Notes under the pieces: model-generated
What the model was told of the DNA's origin: nothing
Databases searched by the model: none
The model's input: only the letters and a program-made list of their open reading frames with translations
In this document: positions 1-7,675 of the stretch, one piece after another
Layout: each line of letters starts with the position of its first letter
Position numbering within the stretch: the first letter of the stretch is position 1
Assembly (NCBI GenBank): GCA_020072905.1
Contig: JAIQGB010000007.1
Span: forward strand, 1 to 25,392
Length of the DNA: 25,392 nucleotides
Direction of reading: 5' to 3'
Source: Terriglobia bacterium
GTDB lineage: Bacteria > Acidobacteriota > Terriglobia > UBA7540
Translations under genes and position numbers: made by a program

Positions 1-48
1 GGCCCTGCATCGCGTTTGCCGGCAATCCGCTGAACTACATTCGCAAGC

Positions 49-657
49 GTGCTGACAGAGGACGATCTGCGCGTGGTCGCCCAGGCCGATCAGGCGGGAC
101 AGGTTCTTGGACTCGCCAAGAAATTCAAACCCGACGTCTTCTTCCTGCAATCCGAAATGCTCGGCCCCGACCCGGCGGACTTCCTCGCCCGGCTGCGCCA
201 GGTCTGGGCAGGCGGAAAGATCATCGTCATTACCTCCGCCGTCGCGGGGCCCGAGTCCGATCGGTACATCCGTGGGGGCGCGGTCGGTGTCGTCCTGCGC
301 TCCAGCGATCCCGAGCTCTACGTGAAAAGCGCCCGGCGGGTAATGAAGAACCAATTGTGGCTCCCCAAGCCGCTCACCTCGCCCGCTCCTCCGCCTTCCA
401 AGGACGTCCCAAGGGCTTCGCTTCGTCCGGTGGATACGCTTACACGACGCGAGAAATCTATCATTAGCTGCCTGGTCCAGGGCTGGCGGAACCGGGAAAT
501 CGCAGAGCGGTGTCACATCACAGAACAGACGGTCAAAAACCACCTCCGCACGATCTACGACAAGGTCGGGGTTTCCGACCGGCTGGAACTCGCCCTCTAC
601 GCCATCCACCAGAAACTCGATTTGCCGCCCGCGCCCGAAGTTGAGGCTGCTGCTTAG
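49..657 (+). CDS. LuxR/NarL-type response regulator with degenerate, possibly truncated receiver
   Basis: A DNA-binding transcription regulator. The C-terminal third (about residues 130-185) is a clear LuxR-type helix-turn-helix, with motifs LTRREKSIISCLVQG and ITEQTVKNHLRTIYDKVGV. The N-terminal part follows the receiver fold from its second strand onward (LRVVAQA, KPDVFFL, KIIVITSA, GAVGVVLR). The phospho-acceptor aspartate position is Gln34 and the conserved lysine is Arg84, so phosphorylation by a histidine kinase is unlikely. The first open start is GTG at 49. An in-frame TGA lies at 31-33, so strand 1 and most of helix 1 are absent from this frame. The +3 frame upstream (positions 3-47) reads CIAFAGNPLNYIRK, which resembles the missing part with the acidic pocket also lost, so a one-base frameshift near 48 is likely. 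Target genes are unknown. The family call is secure; the start is not. Confidence 0.85.
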   Translation: MLTEDDLRVVAQADQAGQVLGLAKKFKPDVFFLQSEMLGPDPADFLARLRQVWAGGKIIVITSAVAGPESDRYIRGGAVGVVLRSSDPELYVKSARRVMKNQLWLPKPLTSPAPPPSKDVPRASLRPVDTLTRREKSIISCLVQGWRNREIAERCHITEQTVKNHLRTIYDKVGVSDRLELALYAIHQKLDLPPAPEVEAAA

Positions 658-691
658 TCTCGCTGGAAGATCGGGCTTGGACGGCGCCGCG

Positions 692-1240
692 CTAATCGGA
701 GGGGCGTTCGCTCGCGGAAGGGAAGAGGCCGATCTGAGCACTTTCAGGCGCCGCCTTGGTCTCAGGGCGTCGCGCACGGCCCATCGCCCGGCGGGCGGAG
801 CCGTTGGAGATTACCCCCAGGACTTCGACGTTCCCCAGGGCGGCGCGAGGGACGAAGACCTTGATGTTGTTCGAAGAAAGATCGGGAGGGGTCACCAGGA
901 AGCCGAAAGCGTCGGACTCGAGGAGGTTGTTCGCCATCAACCCGTCCATGACCTCGTTGTCCTTGAAGGTCATGCGGATCCAGATGCCGCTCAACCGGGG
1001 CCGGCTGAGAAAGACCTTTCTCTCGGGACGGTCCGGATTGCCCTCGAAATCCCGGACGAAGTAGATGCCCTTGATGGCTTCCAGCGGCACATGGAGGAGG
1101 CGGCCTTCGCGGTCGAGGACCTGCGCACCCTCCGGACCGAGGAAGCCTGCCGAGTCCACGTAGCCTTTGAGGGAATCGCCGTCGAGTTTGCGGACCACCA
1201 CCTTTTTGCGGGTCGAAGAAGATGGGCTGGCTTTGCTCAC
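692..1240 (-). CDS. Conserved protein of unknown function, two related small beta-rich halves
   Basis: 182 residues from a GTG start, no signal peptide or membrane segment, so probably cytoplasmic. I do not recognise a named function; similar small proteins are, to my recollection, common in Acidobacteriota. The two halves look like copies of one module. The first has VVVRKLDGDSLKGYVD and later HVPLEAIKGIYFV (about 14-63). The second has IRMTFKDNEVMDG and later FVPRAALGNVEVLG (about 88-142). The pattern of a basic or polar strand, an acidic-Gly turn and a closing hydrophobic strand suggests a small SH3/Sm-like barrel, which is inference. The C-terminal 40 residues are basic and low complexity, probably disordered. 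It is convergent with the response regulator (34 bases between stops) and has a near-consensus promoter at 1308-1335, giving a leader of about 60 bases. The Shine-Dalgarno sequence is weak. Confidence 0.75.
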   Translation of the reverse strand: MSKASPSSSTRKKVVVRKLDGDSLKGYVDSAGFLGPEGAQVLDREGRLLHVPLEAIKGIYFVRDFEGNPDRPERKVFLSRPRLSGIWIRMTFKDNEVMDGLMANNLLESDAFGFLVTPPDLSSNNIKVFVPRAALGNVEVLGVISNGSARRAMGRARRPETKAAPESAQIGLFPSASERPSD

Positions 1241-1597
1241 CGGGCGACCGTTCAGCTTCCTAACACGTCGGAAAATTGCAACTTGGCCACAGAAACACGC
1301 TTGTGCTAGTATAGGGTTGTAGTGCGGCCTGTCAAGTATCTCGGCATCCTTGCCGGAGCGCCGTTCTTGAGATTCGTTCCTATTGTCTTCACAAATAAGG
1401 AGTTAGTTAGCTTCTGGGCCAGAGGTGTGTGGTGTTCATGCCCTGTTTGATTTGGCTCCGAATGAAAGAGAACCGCCCGGCCTTCCCCCAGACGGCGGGA
1501 ATCGAGAAGCATGTCTGACCCGAAGAGGATCCCGCGGTTGAGGCAAGCTCGTGAAGCGCCCGTAAGTCCGGCGCATCTGCCCGATCACGAGCCTCCC
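1241..1597. other. Intergenic region between the 692-1240 gene and xerD
   Basis: It holds the minus-strand promoter at 1308-1335 and a small hairpin (CGGC/GCCG around 1341-1355). A purine-rich AAGGAG at about 1397 is followed only by very short reading frames. I see no convincing plus-strand promoter for xerD; a TTGAGA near 1367 has no good -10 partner. No RNA gene is recognisable. Confidence 0.4.
1308..1335 (-). promoter_or_regulatory. Strong sigma70-type promoter of the 692-1240 gene
   Basis: On the minus strand, a perfect -35 TTGACA (1330-1335) is followed after 16 bases by -10 TATACT (1308-1313, five of six consensus). Transcription would start near 1300, about 60 bases before the GTG at 1240. 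It is one of the best promoter matches in the window and suggests high constitutive expression of the small unknown protein. Confidence 0.7.
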
Positions 1598-2482
1598 ATG
1601 GCAACGGAATTGGCGGCCTTTGTAGACTACATCCGGGTGGAAAAGGGCCTGGCGGCAAACAGCATTGCCAGCTATCAGCGGGACCTCGAGGAGTTTGCCA
1701 GATTCCTCCACCGGAAGGGGCGGGCCATCGCGAAAGCCGACCGCGAGGACATTCGCAATTTCCTTGCTTCGCTCTATCATCGCGGGTTAGGTGCCAAGTC
1801 AGCAGCCCGTCATCTTGTGTCGTTGCGTAATCTCTTCAGGTTCCTGCTGAAAGAGGGAAAACTCAAAACCGATCCCACGGCAGAGATCGATGCGCCGAAG
1901 ATCGGGCAGAGCCTTCCCAAGTACTTGACGACCTCGGAAGTCGAGGCACTGCTCCAGCAGCCCGATCCGTCCGCGCCCGCCGGACTGCGCGACAAGGCGA
2001 TGCTGGAAGCCCTTTACGCGACCGGGATGCGCGTCTCGGAGCTGACCGACCTCCGGTGGGAGGACTTCGAGGTGAATCTCGGCGTCGTCCGCTGCCGGGG
2101 AAAGGGAAGTAAAGAGCGCCTGATTCCCGTGGGGAAATCGGCCCTGCGAGCGGTCGAAGATTATGTCCAGCGCGGTCGGCCGGGGCTGGTCAAGAGGAAA
2201 GACTCTCCGCACTTGTTCCTCAACCGGCAGGGTGGGCGGCTCTCTCGGGTGGGGTTTTGGAAACTCCTCAAGCATTATGGGCGTGCGGCGGGCATCTCCA
2301 CACCGCTCACCCCGCACGTGCTGCGGCACTCGTTTGCGACGCACCTGCTCGAACGAGGGGCGGACTTGCGCTCCATCCAACTGATGCTCGGCCACAGCGA
2401 TATTTCCACGACGCAGATTTACACGCACGTCGTGAAAGACCGGTTGAAGCAGGTGTATCACGAGCACCATCCGCGAGCTTAG
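1598..2482 (+). CDS. xerD: Tyrosine site-specific recombinase XerD
   Basis: Cytoplasmic tyrosine recombinase that, with XerC, resolves chromosome dimers at dif near division. From the ATG at 1598 it is 294 residues, the usual XerC/D length. It aligns end to end with E. coli XerD from memory, including the identical C-terminal HHPRA. An ATG at 1511 would add 29 residues, numbered in below. The N-terminal SAM-like core-binding domain is at about 33-120 and the catalytic domain at 135-318. Catalytic residues are all present: Arg174 (TGMRVSEL), Lys198 (GKGSKERLIPVG), His269 and Arg272 (HVLRHSFATHLL), His295 (LGHSDISTTQIYTHV) and the nucleophile Tyr304. XerD-like features outweigh XerC, but the two are hard to separate without a tree. 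The Shine-Dalgarno sequence is weak before either start. No att site or mobile-element context is present. Confidence 0.93.
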   Translation: MATELAAFVDYIRVEKGLAANSIASYQRDLEEFARFLHRKGRAIAKADREDIRNFLASLYHRGLGAKSAARHLVSLRNLFRFLLKEGKLKTDPTAEIDAPKIGQSLPKYLTTSEVEALLQQPDPSAPAGLRDKAMLEALYATGMRVSELTDLRWEDFEVNLGVVRCRGKGSKERLIPVGKSALRAVEDYVQRGRPGLVKRKDSPHLFLNRQGGRLSRVGFWKLLKHYGRAAGISTPLTPHVLRHSFATHLLERGADLRSIQLMLGHSDISTTQIYTHVVKDRLKQVYHEHHPRA

Positions 2483-2483
2483 G

Positions 2484-2546
2484 GGATAGGTTACAGGGGA
2501 AAGGTGACAGAAGAGCGCGAATGGGAAATGGGAAGTAGGAAATGGG
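2484..2546. repeat. Degenerate heptamer array after xerD
   Basis: Nine consecutive 7-base units with no phase slip. Most end in GG. The unit AAATGGG occurs at 2526 and again at 2540, with GAATGGG at 2519 and AAGTAGG at 2533 between and beside them. The left part contains TAGGTTACAGGGGAA (2487-2501). This is nearly the inverse of the word TTCCCTGTAACCTA just before the next gene (2657-2670), so the gap is bracketed by an inverted pair. Confidence 0.6.
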
Positions 2547-2656
2547 GAGAAAACAAGCGCAAGCACAAAAAGCTGAGAAGCACAACTGAACTCCACAAGG
2601 GGGGAAGGGAATAGGTAGACCGGAATCTAGCCGTCGGAGCGCGCGCGGGGCTTCTG

Positions 2657-2670
2657 TTCCCTGTAACCTA
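2657..2670 (+). repeat. Two heptamer units directly before the cca-type gene
   Basis: TTCCCTG then TAACCTA, ending two bases before the ATG at 2673. The 13-base word TTCCCTGTAACCT recurs exactly at 7657-7669 before accA. Its near-inverse lies at 2487-2501. It occupies the position of a ribosome binding site but is not complementary to the 16S rRNA 3' end. Confidence 0.6.
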
Positions 2671-2672
2671 AA

Positions 2673-4043
2673 ATGAGCGACTACAACTTCCTGATGGAAA
2701 GCCGGCTCTCATCCGAGCAGTTCCAGATCCTCAACCATCTCAGTCGGATTGCAGGCAGCCAGGGACTGAATCTCTACCTGGTGGGTGGGGCCGTCCGCGA
2801 CTTGACCTACGGCCAGCAGGTCATTCGTGACCTGGACTTTGCGGTGGAAGGGAACCCTCAGAAAATACTGCGCCTTCTGCAGTCGCCGCCGCGGGGGACC
2901 GAGCTGGCACCGCCGCGCATCGCTCACCAGCAACACCAATCGCAGCTCAATTCCACCGAGATCACGTTCGCAAACGGCGTGCGCGCTGAAATCGCCATGG
3001 CGCGCCATGAGATCTACTCCAAGCCGGGCCGGCGGCCGGAAATCACCCCGGCGGGGATTTTCGAGGATTTGCGGAGACGCGATTTTTCCGTTAACGCCAT
3101 GGCGGTATCGGTCCATCCCAACTCCCGCGGCCTGCTGCTCGACCCCACAAACGGCGCCGCGGATATCGAGCGGCGTGAGCTCCGTGCGCTGCACAGCCGC
3201 AGTTTTCAAGAAGATCCGTCACGCCTCTACCGCCTGTTGCGGCTGGGAATGCGGTTGGACTTCAAGCCCGAGGAGCGGACCCGGATATGGCTGGACTACG
3301 CCCTGGAATCCCGCGTCTGGGAGCGCCTGGATCCTGACCAGCAGGGGCGCGAACTGCGCGCCATCCTTCAGGAGGATAATCCCGGGCGCGTTCTCAAGCG
3401 GCTCGCCGAGCGGGGACTGCTGGCGGGACTGGATCGGAAGCTGGGCACGGCGCGTTTGCCGTACGATCATTTCACCCGCATCCGGAGTGTGGTCCAATCC
3501 ATCCCCGGTGCGGAGGGGTTCCTGCTGAATTTCCACTGCCTGACGACAAAGCTCGGCGGCACACAACGCAATCGCCTTGCCGCCAAGATCATCAGTGACC
3601 GCAAGACCGCGCGAGTGGCCCTGGGCTTGGAAGGCGCGGCGCGCAAGCTGGCCCGGGTTCTGGGAAGTTCGAAAGCAGCACTGCCGAGCCAAACGCACAC
3701 GCTGCTCTCCAATCAGCCGCAACCGTTGTTGACCTTTCTGCGGGTGAATTATCGCCAAACTAAGATTCAGGCGCGCGTGAAGAATTTCCTGTTCAAGTAT
3801 CCCCTCGTCCGCGCCCGGATGCCCCGCGCAGAATTGCTGACACTGGGGCTCGAGGCAGGCCCCAAGTTCGAAAAAATCTTCCATCAACTTTTCCTCGCCC
3901 AGTTGGATGGCAAAATCAAATCCCACCCGCAACTCCTCAAGGAATACTGTGCCCTGGCAGGAATCAAGGAGCCTGCTCCCAAGCCGGTTCCAGCTCAGCC
4001 GGCGCGTCCCAAGTCCAAACCGAAAACACCCAAAGTCAAGTAG
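2673..4043 (+). CDS. CCA-adding enzyme / poly(A) polymerase family nucleotidyltransferase
   Basis: Class II nucleotidyltransferase that adds nucleotides to RNA 3' ends: CCA on tRNA, or poly(A). The head domain has LYLVGGAVRD (residues 35-43) and the metal-binding pair in RDLDFAVEG (Asp53, Asp55). Next come RRRDFSVNAMA (134-143), LLDPTNGAADI and the helical motif EDPSRLYRLLRLGMRLDF (about 180-197). No HD domain is visible. The C-terminus ends in a Lys/Pro-rich tail of about 30 residues, probably disordered and RNA-binding. At 456 residues it fits tRNA nucleotidyltransferases, but sequence alone does not decide between CCA- and A-adding activity, so I give no symbol. The ATG at 2673 follows two heptamer repeat units and lacks a Shine-Dalgarno sequence; ATG 2694 (Met8) is an alternative start. 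Confidence 0.88.
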   Translation: MSDYNFLMESRLSSEQFQILNHLSRIAGSQGLNLYLVGGAVRDLTYGQQVIRDLDFAVEGNPQKILRLLQSPPRGTELAPPRIAHQQHQSQLNSTEITFANGVRAEIAMARHEIYSKPGRRPEITPAGIFEDLRRRDFSVNAMAVSVHPNSRGLLLDPTNGAADIERRELRALHSRSFQEDPSRLYRLLRLGMRLDFKPEERTRIWLDYALESRVWERLDPDQQGRELRAILQEDNPGRVLKRLAERGLLAGLDRKLGTARLPYDHFTRIRSVVQSIPGAEGFLLNFHCLTTKLGGTQRNRLAAKIISDRKTARVALGLEGAARKLARVLGSSKAALPSQTHTLLSNQPQPLLTFLRVNYRQTKIQARVKNFLFKYPLVRARMPRAELLTLGLEAGPKFEKIFHQLFLAQLDGKIKSHPQLLKEYCALAGIKEPAPKPVPAQPARPKSKPKTPKVK

Positions 4044-4130
4044 CCGAAGGGCAGCCGTGAGACTGGCATCTGCCGCGACGACAGTTGTCCGTTCCCGCAG
4101 CCCGCTGTTTTTTTGCTAGAATGCTTCGGG

Positions 4131-7100
4131 ATGTCTTCCAGCAGATTTGTTCACTTGCATCTCCACACCGACTACAGCCTGCTCGATGGGGCGTGCGAAA
4201 TCTCCAGGTTGATGGACCGCGCCCATGAGCTTGGCATGCGTCAGGTCGCGGTCACGGACCACGGTAACCTGTTTGCAGCCGTCAAGTTTTATGAGGCAGC
4301 CAAGACGCACGACATCAAACCCATCATCGGCTGCGAAGTTTACGTCGCGCCGACGAACCGCTTCGACCGTTCCCCGGACGCCGACCGCCCGAACCACCTC
4401 GTGCTGCTCTGCGAGAATGAGCGCGGCTATCGGAACCTGCTCAAACTGGCCTCCGCGGCATATCTCGAAGGCTATTACTACAAGCCGCGTATTGACAAGG
4501 ACCTTCTGGCGCACCACTCCGACGGGTTGATCGGGCTCTCTGCCTGCCTGCGCGGCGAGGTGGCCGCTGCCCTGCTCGAAGACCGCTACGAGACGGCACG
4601 GCAATCGGCTTACGACCTGCGGGATATCTTCGGCAAGGGAAACTTCTTCCTGGAGGTTCAGGACCAGGGCCTCGCCGAGGAACACAAGATCAATCCGCAA
4701 CTGGGGCTCCTCTCGCGCGAGACGGGAATCCCCTTGGTCGTCACCAATGACACGCACTACCTGACGCAGGCCGACGCGCGTGCCCAGGAAGTTCTGGTCT
4801 GCATCCAGACCGGCAAAACGCTGAGCGACCCCAACCGGATGCGCTTTCCGACCGACCAGTTCTACTTCAAGACTTACGACGAAATGTTGAAGCTGTTCGG
4901 GGAAATTCCCGAGGCCCTCGAGCGCACCGTCGAGATCGCCGAGCGGTGTAACCTGCACCTGGAGAAGAAGCAACACGTCTTTCCGCACTTTGAAGTCCCG
5001 GCCGGCGAAACGCTGGAGAGCTTCTTTGAAAAGGTGACTCGTCAGGGGTTTGACGAGCGCCGGACGCGGCTGGAACGCCAGCGCGCCGAAGGGCGGCTGC
5101 GGCATCCGCTCGAGGAATACGAAGAACGGCTGGCGCGGGAGATCGAGATCATCAAGCAGATGCGCTTCGCCGGGTATTTCCTCATCGTTTGGGATTTTAT
5201 CCGTTTCGCGCGCGACAAGTGCATTCCCGTGGGCCCGGGCCGCGGGTCGGCGGCAGGTAGCCTGGCTTCCTACTCCCTGCACATTACGGACATCGACCCG
5301 CTGCAGAACGATCTGCTCTTTGAGCGCTTCCTGAACCCGGAGCGCGTCTCGTTTCCCGACATCGATATCGACTTCTGCATGCGGCGGCGCGGCGAGGTCA
5401 TCAACTACGTCACGGAGCGGTACGGCCGCGACAACGTCAGCCAGATCATCACCTTCGGGACGATGGGCGCGAAGGCGGTTTTGCGTGATGCCGGGCGGGC
5501 CATGGACCTGCCTTTCGCGGAAGTGGACCGCATCGCAAAGCTGGTGCCCAACACCCTGAATATCTCGCTGAAGGAGGCTCTCGCCCAGTCCCTGGAGCTC
5601 CGCCAAGCCAAGGAGCGCGACCCCCGGATCACGGAACTGCTTTCGGTTGCCGAGCGGCTGGAAGGCCTGGCGCGCCACGCCTCAACGCACGCGGCGGGCG
5701 TGGTGATTTCGCCGCAACCGCTTCAGGAAATTGTCCCCCTCTACAAAAGTAACAAGAATGAAATCACCACCCAGTACGCCATGGACGATCTGGAAAAGAT
5801 CGGCCTGCTGAAGATGGATTTCCTGGGCCTCACGACCCTTACCGTCATTGACGACTGCCTGCGGTTGATCGAGGGCACGCGGGGCGAAACGCTCGATCTC
5901 GACAGCCTGCCCCGCGATGACGCGCAGAGTTACGAGTTGCTGGGGAAGGGGCTGACGGCGGGCATTTTCCAGTTTGAAAGTCGGGGCATGACGGACAACC
6001 TCCTCCGCGCCAAACCCAACCGGCTCGCCGACCTTACGGCGTTGAACGCCCTCTATCGTCCTGGACCCCTCCAGGGCGGGATGATTGACGACTTCATTGC
6101 GCGCAAGACGGGCAGAAAGAAGGTCGCCTACGACCTGCCTCAGCTCGAAGAGATCTTGGCGGAGACCTACGGCGTGATCGTCTACCAGGAGCAGGTGATT
6201 CAGATCTTCAACAAGGTGGCCGGATTCACGCTCGGCGAGGCGGACGTCGTGCGCCGCGCCATGGGCAAGAAAAAGCACGAAGAGATGGTAGCCAATAAGG
6301 AGAAATTTCTGGCCGGGGCGCGCAAAAACGGCGTGCCCGCGTCGAAAGCGCAGAAGCTTTGGGACCTGGTAGAGCAGTTCGCCGGCTACGGCTTCAACAA
6401 ATCACACTCGGCGGCCTACGCGCTCATCGCCTACCACACGGCCTACTTGAAGGCGCATTACCCGGTCGAGTTCATGGCCGCGCTGCTGACCTCGGAAATC
6501 GGCAATCAGGACAAGCTCACGCACTACTTGAATGAGTGCCGCGACATGGGCATCATAATCCTCCCTCCCGATGTCAATTCGAGCGACTTGGCGTTCACGC
6601 CCCGGGAAGGCAACATCCGCTTCGGACTGACGGCGATCAAGAACGTCGGGGAGGCGGCGATTGATTCCGTGCTTGCGGCGCGATGGAAGCTGGGGCGCTT
6701 TGATAATCTCTTCCAGTTCTGCGAGAATGTGGACCTCCGCCTCCTGAATAAGCGTGTGATCGAAAGCCTGATCAAGGCCGGAGCGCTGGATTCACTGGGA
6801 GCGCAGCGCGCGCAGATGATGGCGGTGCTCGACCGCGCCATGGAGTTGGGCCAGAACCGCCAAAGGGAGGCTTCCTCCGGCCAACATGGGCTTTTTATGG
6901 GGGGAGCCGAGGCCATGGCGCCACAGCCGATCCAGTTGCCGAATGTTCCAGAATGGCCGGAGGCAGAACGGCTGGCGGGCGAGAAGGAAGTCCTGGGGTT
7001 TTATGTGACCGGGCATCCGCTCGAGAAATATGCCGGGCGCCTGGCCGGGCTGACTCGCACGGACAGTTCTTCGATCGATTCGATTGAGCACGAGTCGCCG

Positions 7101-7619
7101 GTGACCCTGGCGGGGATTCTCACGCATCTCCGCGTCCGCCCGAGCAAGAAGGGCGACCTCTGGGCGAGTGGGACGCTGGAAGATATGCGCGGCTCGGTGG
7201 AATTGCTCGTTTTCCCCCAGGCTTTGCAGCAGCTCCAGAGCCTCCTTAAGCCGGACGCCGCGCTGCTCATCAAGGGACGTGTGCGGCATGAAGAGAATTC
7301 CCGGCCGAAGGTTGTGGTGAGCGAAGCCAAACCCCTTGAGGCGGCCGCAAATGGTGCGCGACCCGAGCTGCTCATCCGGGTTAACCTGGCCCGGGCCGGG
7401 GATAACGTCATCGAGGAAATCGAGAAGCTTCTCGCGGCATCGCCCGGCGACCATCCGGTCGTTTTCGAACTGACGCGGCCCGGAGATTTTCAAACCCGTC
7501 TGCGCCCGCACAAGGTGCGTACGGTGCGGGCCGACGACGAGCTTCTCAAGCGGCTCCGGGCGATCTGCGCGGAGGAACCAGTTCTTCTGGAAAAGAAGGA
7601 AAGCGGAAGCAGCACATAG
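4131..7619 (+). CDS. dnaE: DNA polymerase III alpha subunit
   Basis: Catalytic subunit of the replicative polymerase, 1162 residues from ATG 4131 (E. coli 1160). An in-frame TTG at 4113 would add six residues and is less likely. The N-terminal PHP domain (1-270) keeps all metal-ligand motifs: HLHLHTDYS, TDHGN, GCEVY, NHLVLL, SACL and NDTHY. This is unlike the eroded E. coli version, so it may retain metal-dependent 3'-5' exonuclease activity. The polymerase core has GPGRGSAAGSLASY and FPDIDIDFCM (Asp410, Asp412), with the third catalytic aspartate in KMDFLGL (Asp563). A clamp-binding pentapeptide QHGLF sits at 918-922, matching the E. coli position. A C-terminal OB domain (TLAGILTHLRVRP onward) follows. 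The -10-like TAGAAT at 4117-4122 is so close that the message may be leaderless. accA lies 56 bases downstream. Confidence 0.97.
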   Translation: MSSSRFVHLHLHTDYSLLDGACEISRLMDRAHELGMRQVAVTDHGNLFAAVKFYEAAKTHDIKPIIGCEVYVAPTNRFDRSPDADRPNHLVLLCENERGYRNLLKLASAAYLEGYYYKPRIDKDLLAHHSDGLIGLSACLRGEVAAALLEDRYETARQSAYDLRDIFGKGNFFLEVQDQGLAEEHKINPQLGLLSRETGIPLVVTNDTHYLTQADARAQEVLVCIQTGKTLSDPNRMRFPTDQFYFKTYDEMLKLFGEIPEALERTVEIAERCNLHLEKKQHVFPHFEVPAGETLESFFEKVTRQGFDERRTRLERQRAEGRLRHPLEEYEERLAREIEIIKQMRFAGYFLIVWDFIRFARDKCIPVGPGRGSAAGSLASYSLHITDIDPLQNDLLFERFLNPERVSFPDIDIDFCMRRRGEVINYVTERYGRDNVSQIITFGTMGAKAVLRDAGRAMDLPFAEVDRIAKLVPNTLNISLKEALAQSLELRQAKERDPRITELLSVAERLEGLARHASTHAAGVVISPQPLQEIVPLYKSNKNEITTQYAMDDLEKIGLLKMDFLGLTTLTVIDDCLRLIEGTRGETLDLDSLPRDDAQSYELLGKGLTAGIFQFESRGMTDNLLRAKPNRLADLTALNALYRPGPLQGGMIDDFIARKTGRKKVAYDLPQLEEILAETYGVIVYQEQVIQIFNKVAGFTLGEADVVRRAMGKKKHEEMVANKEKFLAGARKNGVPASKAQKLWDLVEQFAGYGFNKSHSAAYALIAYHTAYLKAHYPVEFMAALLTSEIGNQDKLTHYLNECRDMGIIILPPDVNSSDLAFTPREGNIRFGLTAIKNVGEAAIDSVLAARWKLGRFDNLFQFCENVDLRLLNKRVIESLIKAGALDSLGAQRAQMMAVLDRAMELGQNRQREASSGQHGLFMGGAEAMAPQPIQLPNVPEWPEAERLAGEKEVLGFYVTGHPLEKYAGRLAGLTRTDSSSIDSIEHESPVTLAGILTHLRVRPSKKGDLWASGTLEDMRGSVELLVFPQALQQLQSLLKPDAALLIKGRVRHEENSRPKVVVSEAKPLEAAANGARPELLIRVNLARAGDNVIEEIEKLLAASPGDHPVVFELTRPGDFQTRLRPHKVRTVRADDELLKRLRAICAEEPVLLEKKESGSST

Positions 7620-7635
7620 GAGCCTGCGGGGAGCA

Positions 7636-7670
7636 TTTCCTGTTCCCAGTAACCTGTTCCCTGTAACCTC
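7636..7670 (+). repeat. Heptamer array between dnaE and accA
   Basis: Five in-phase 7-base units alternating between TTCCCTG-like and TAACCTG-like words, ending five bases before the accA ATG at 7676. It contains TTCCCTGTAACCT (7657-7669), identical to the word before the gene at 2673. No Shine-Dalgarno sequence lies between it and the start codon. Confidence 0.65.
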
Positions 7671-7675
7671 ACTCT

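Noticed and set aside
641..1309. 222-residue plus-strand frame opposite the 182-residue unknown gene
   Set aside because: The minus-strand gene has two related halves and a strong promoter; the plus-strand frame has neither motif nor ribosome binding site.
1438..1518. 26-residue frame overlapping the 1511 ATG upstream of xerD
   Set aside because: No ribosome binding site, no leader-peptide features, and the favoured xerD start is further downstream.
1598..2482. xerD-like gene as the integrase of a mobile element
   Set aside because: It matches housekeeping XerD over its full length to the C-terminal HHPRA and has housekeeping neighbours; no attachment site or tRNA is next to it.
2484..2670. 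CRISPR array as an explanation for the repeats
   Set aside because: Units are seven bases and contiguous, with no spacers and no cas genes.
4086..4114. T-tract of seven after CAGCCCGCTG, as a terminator of the cca-type gene
   Set aside because: The only stem is three to four pairs, too weak for an intrinsic terminator.
4116..5678. 520-residue minus-strand frame opposite dnaE
   Set aside because: dnaE is certain here and the antisense frame shows no domain or start signal.
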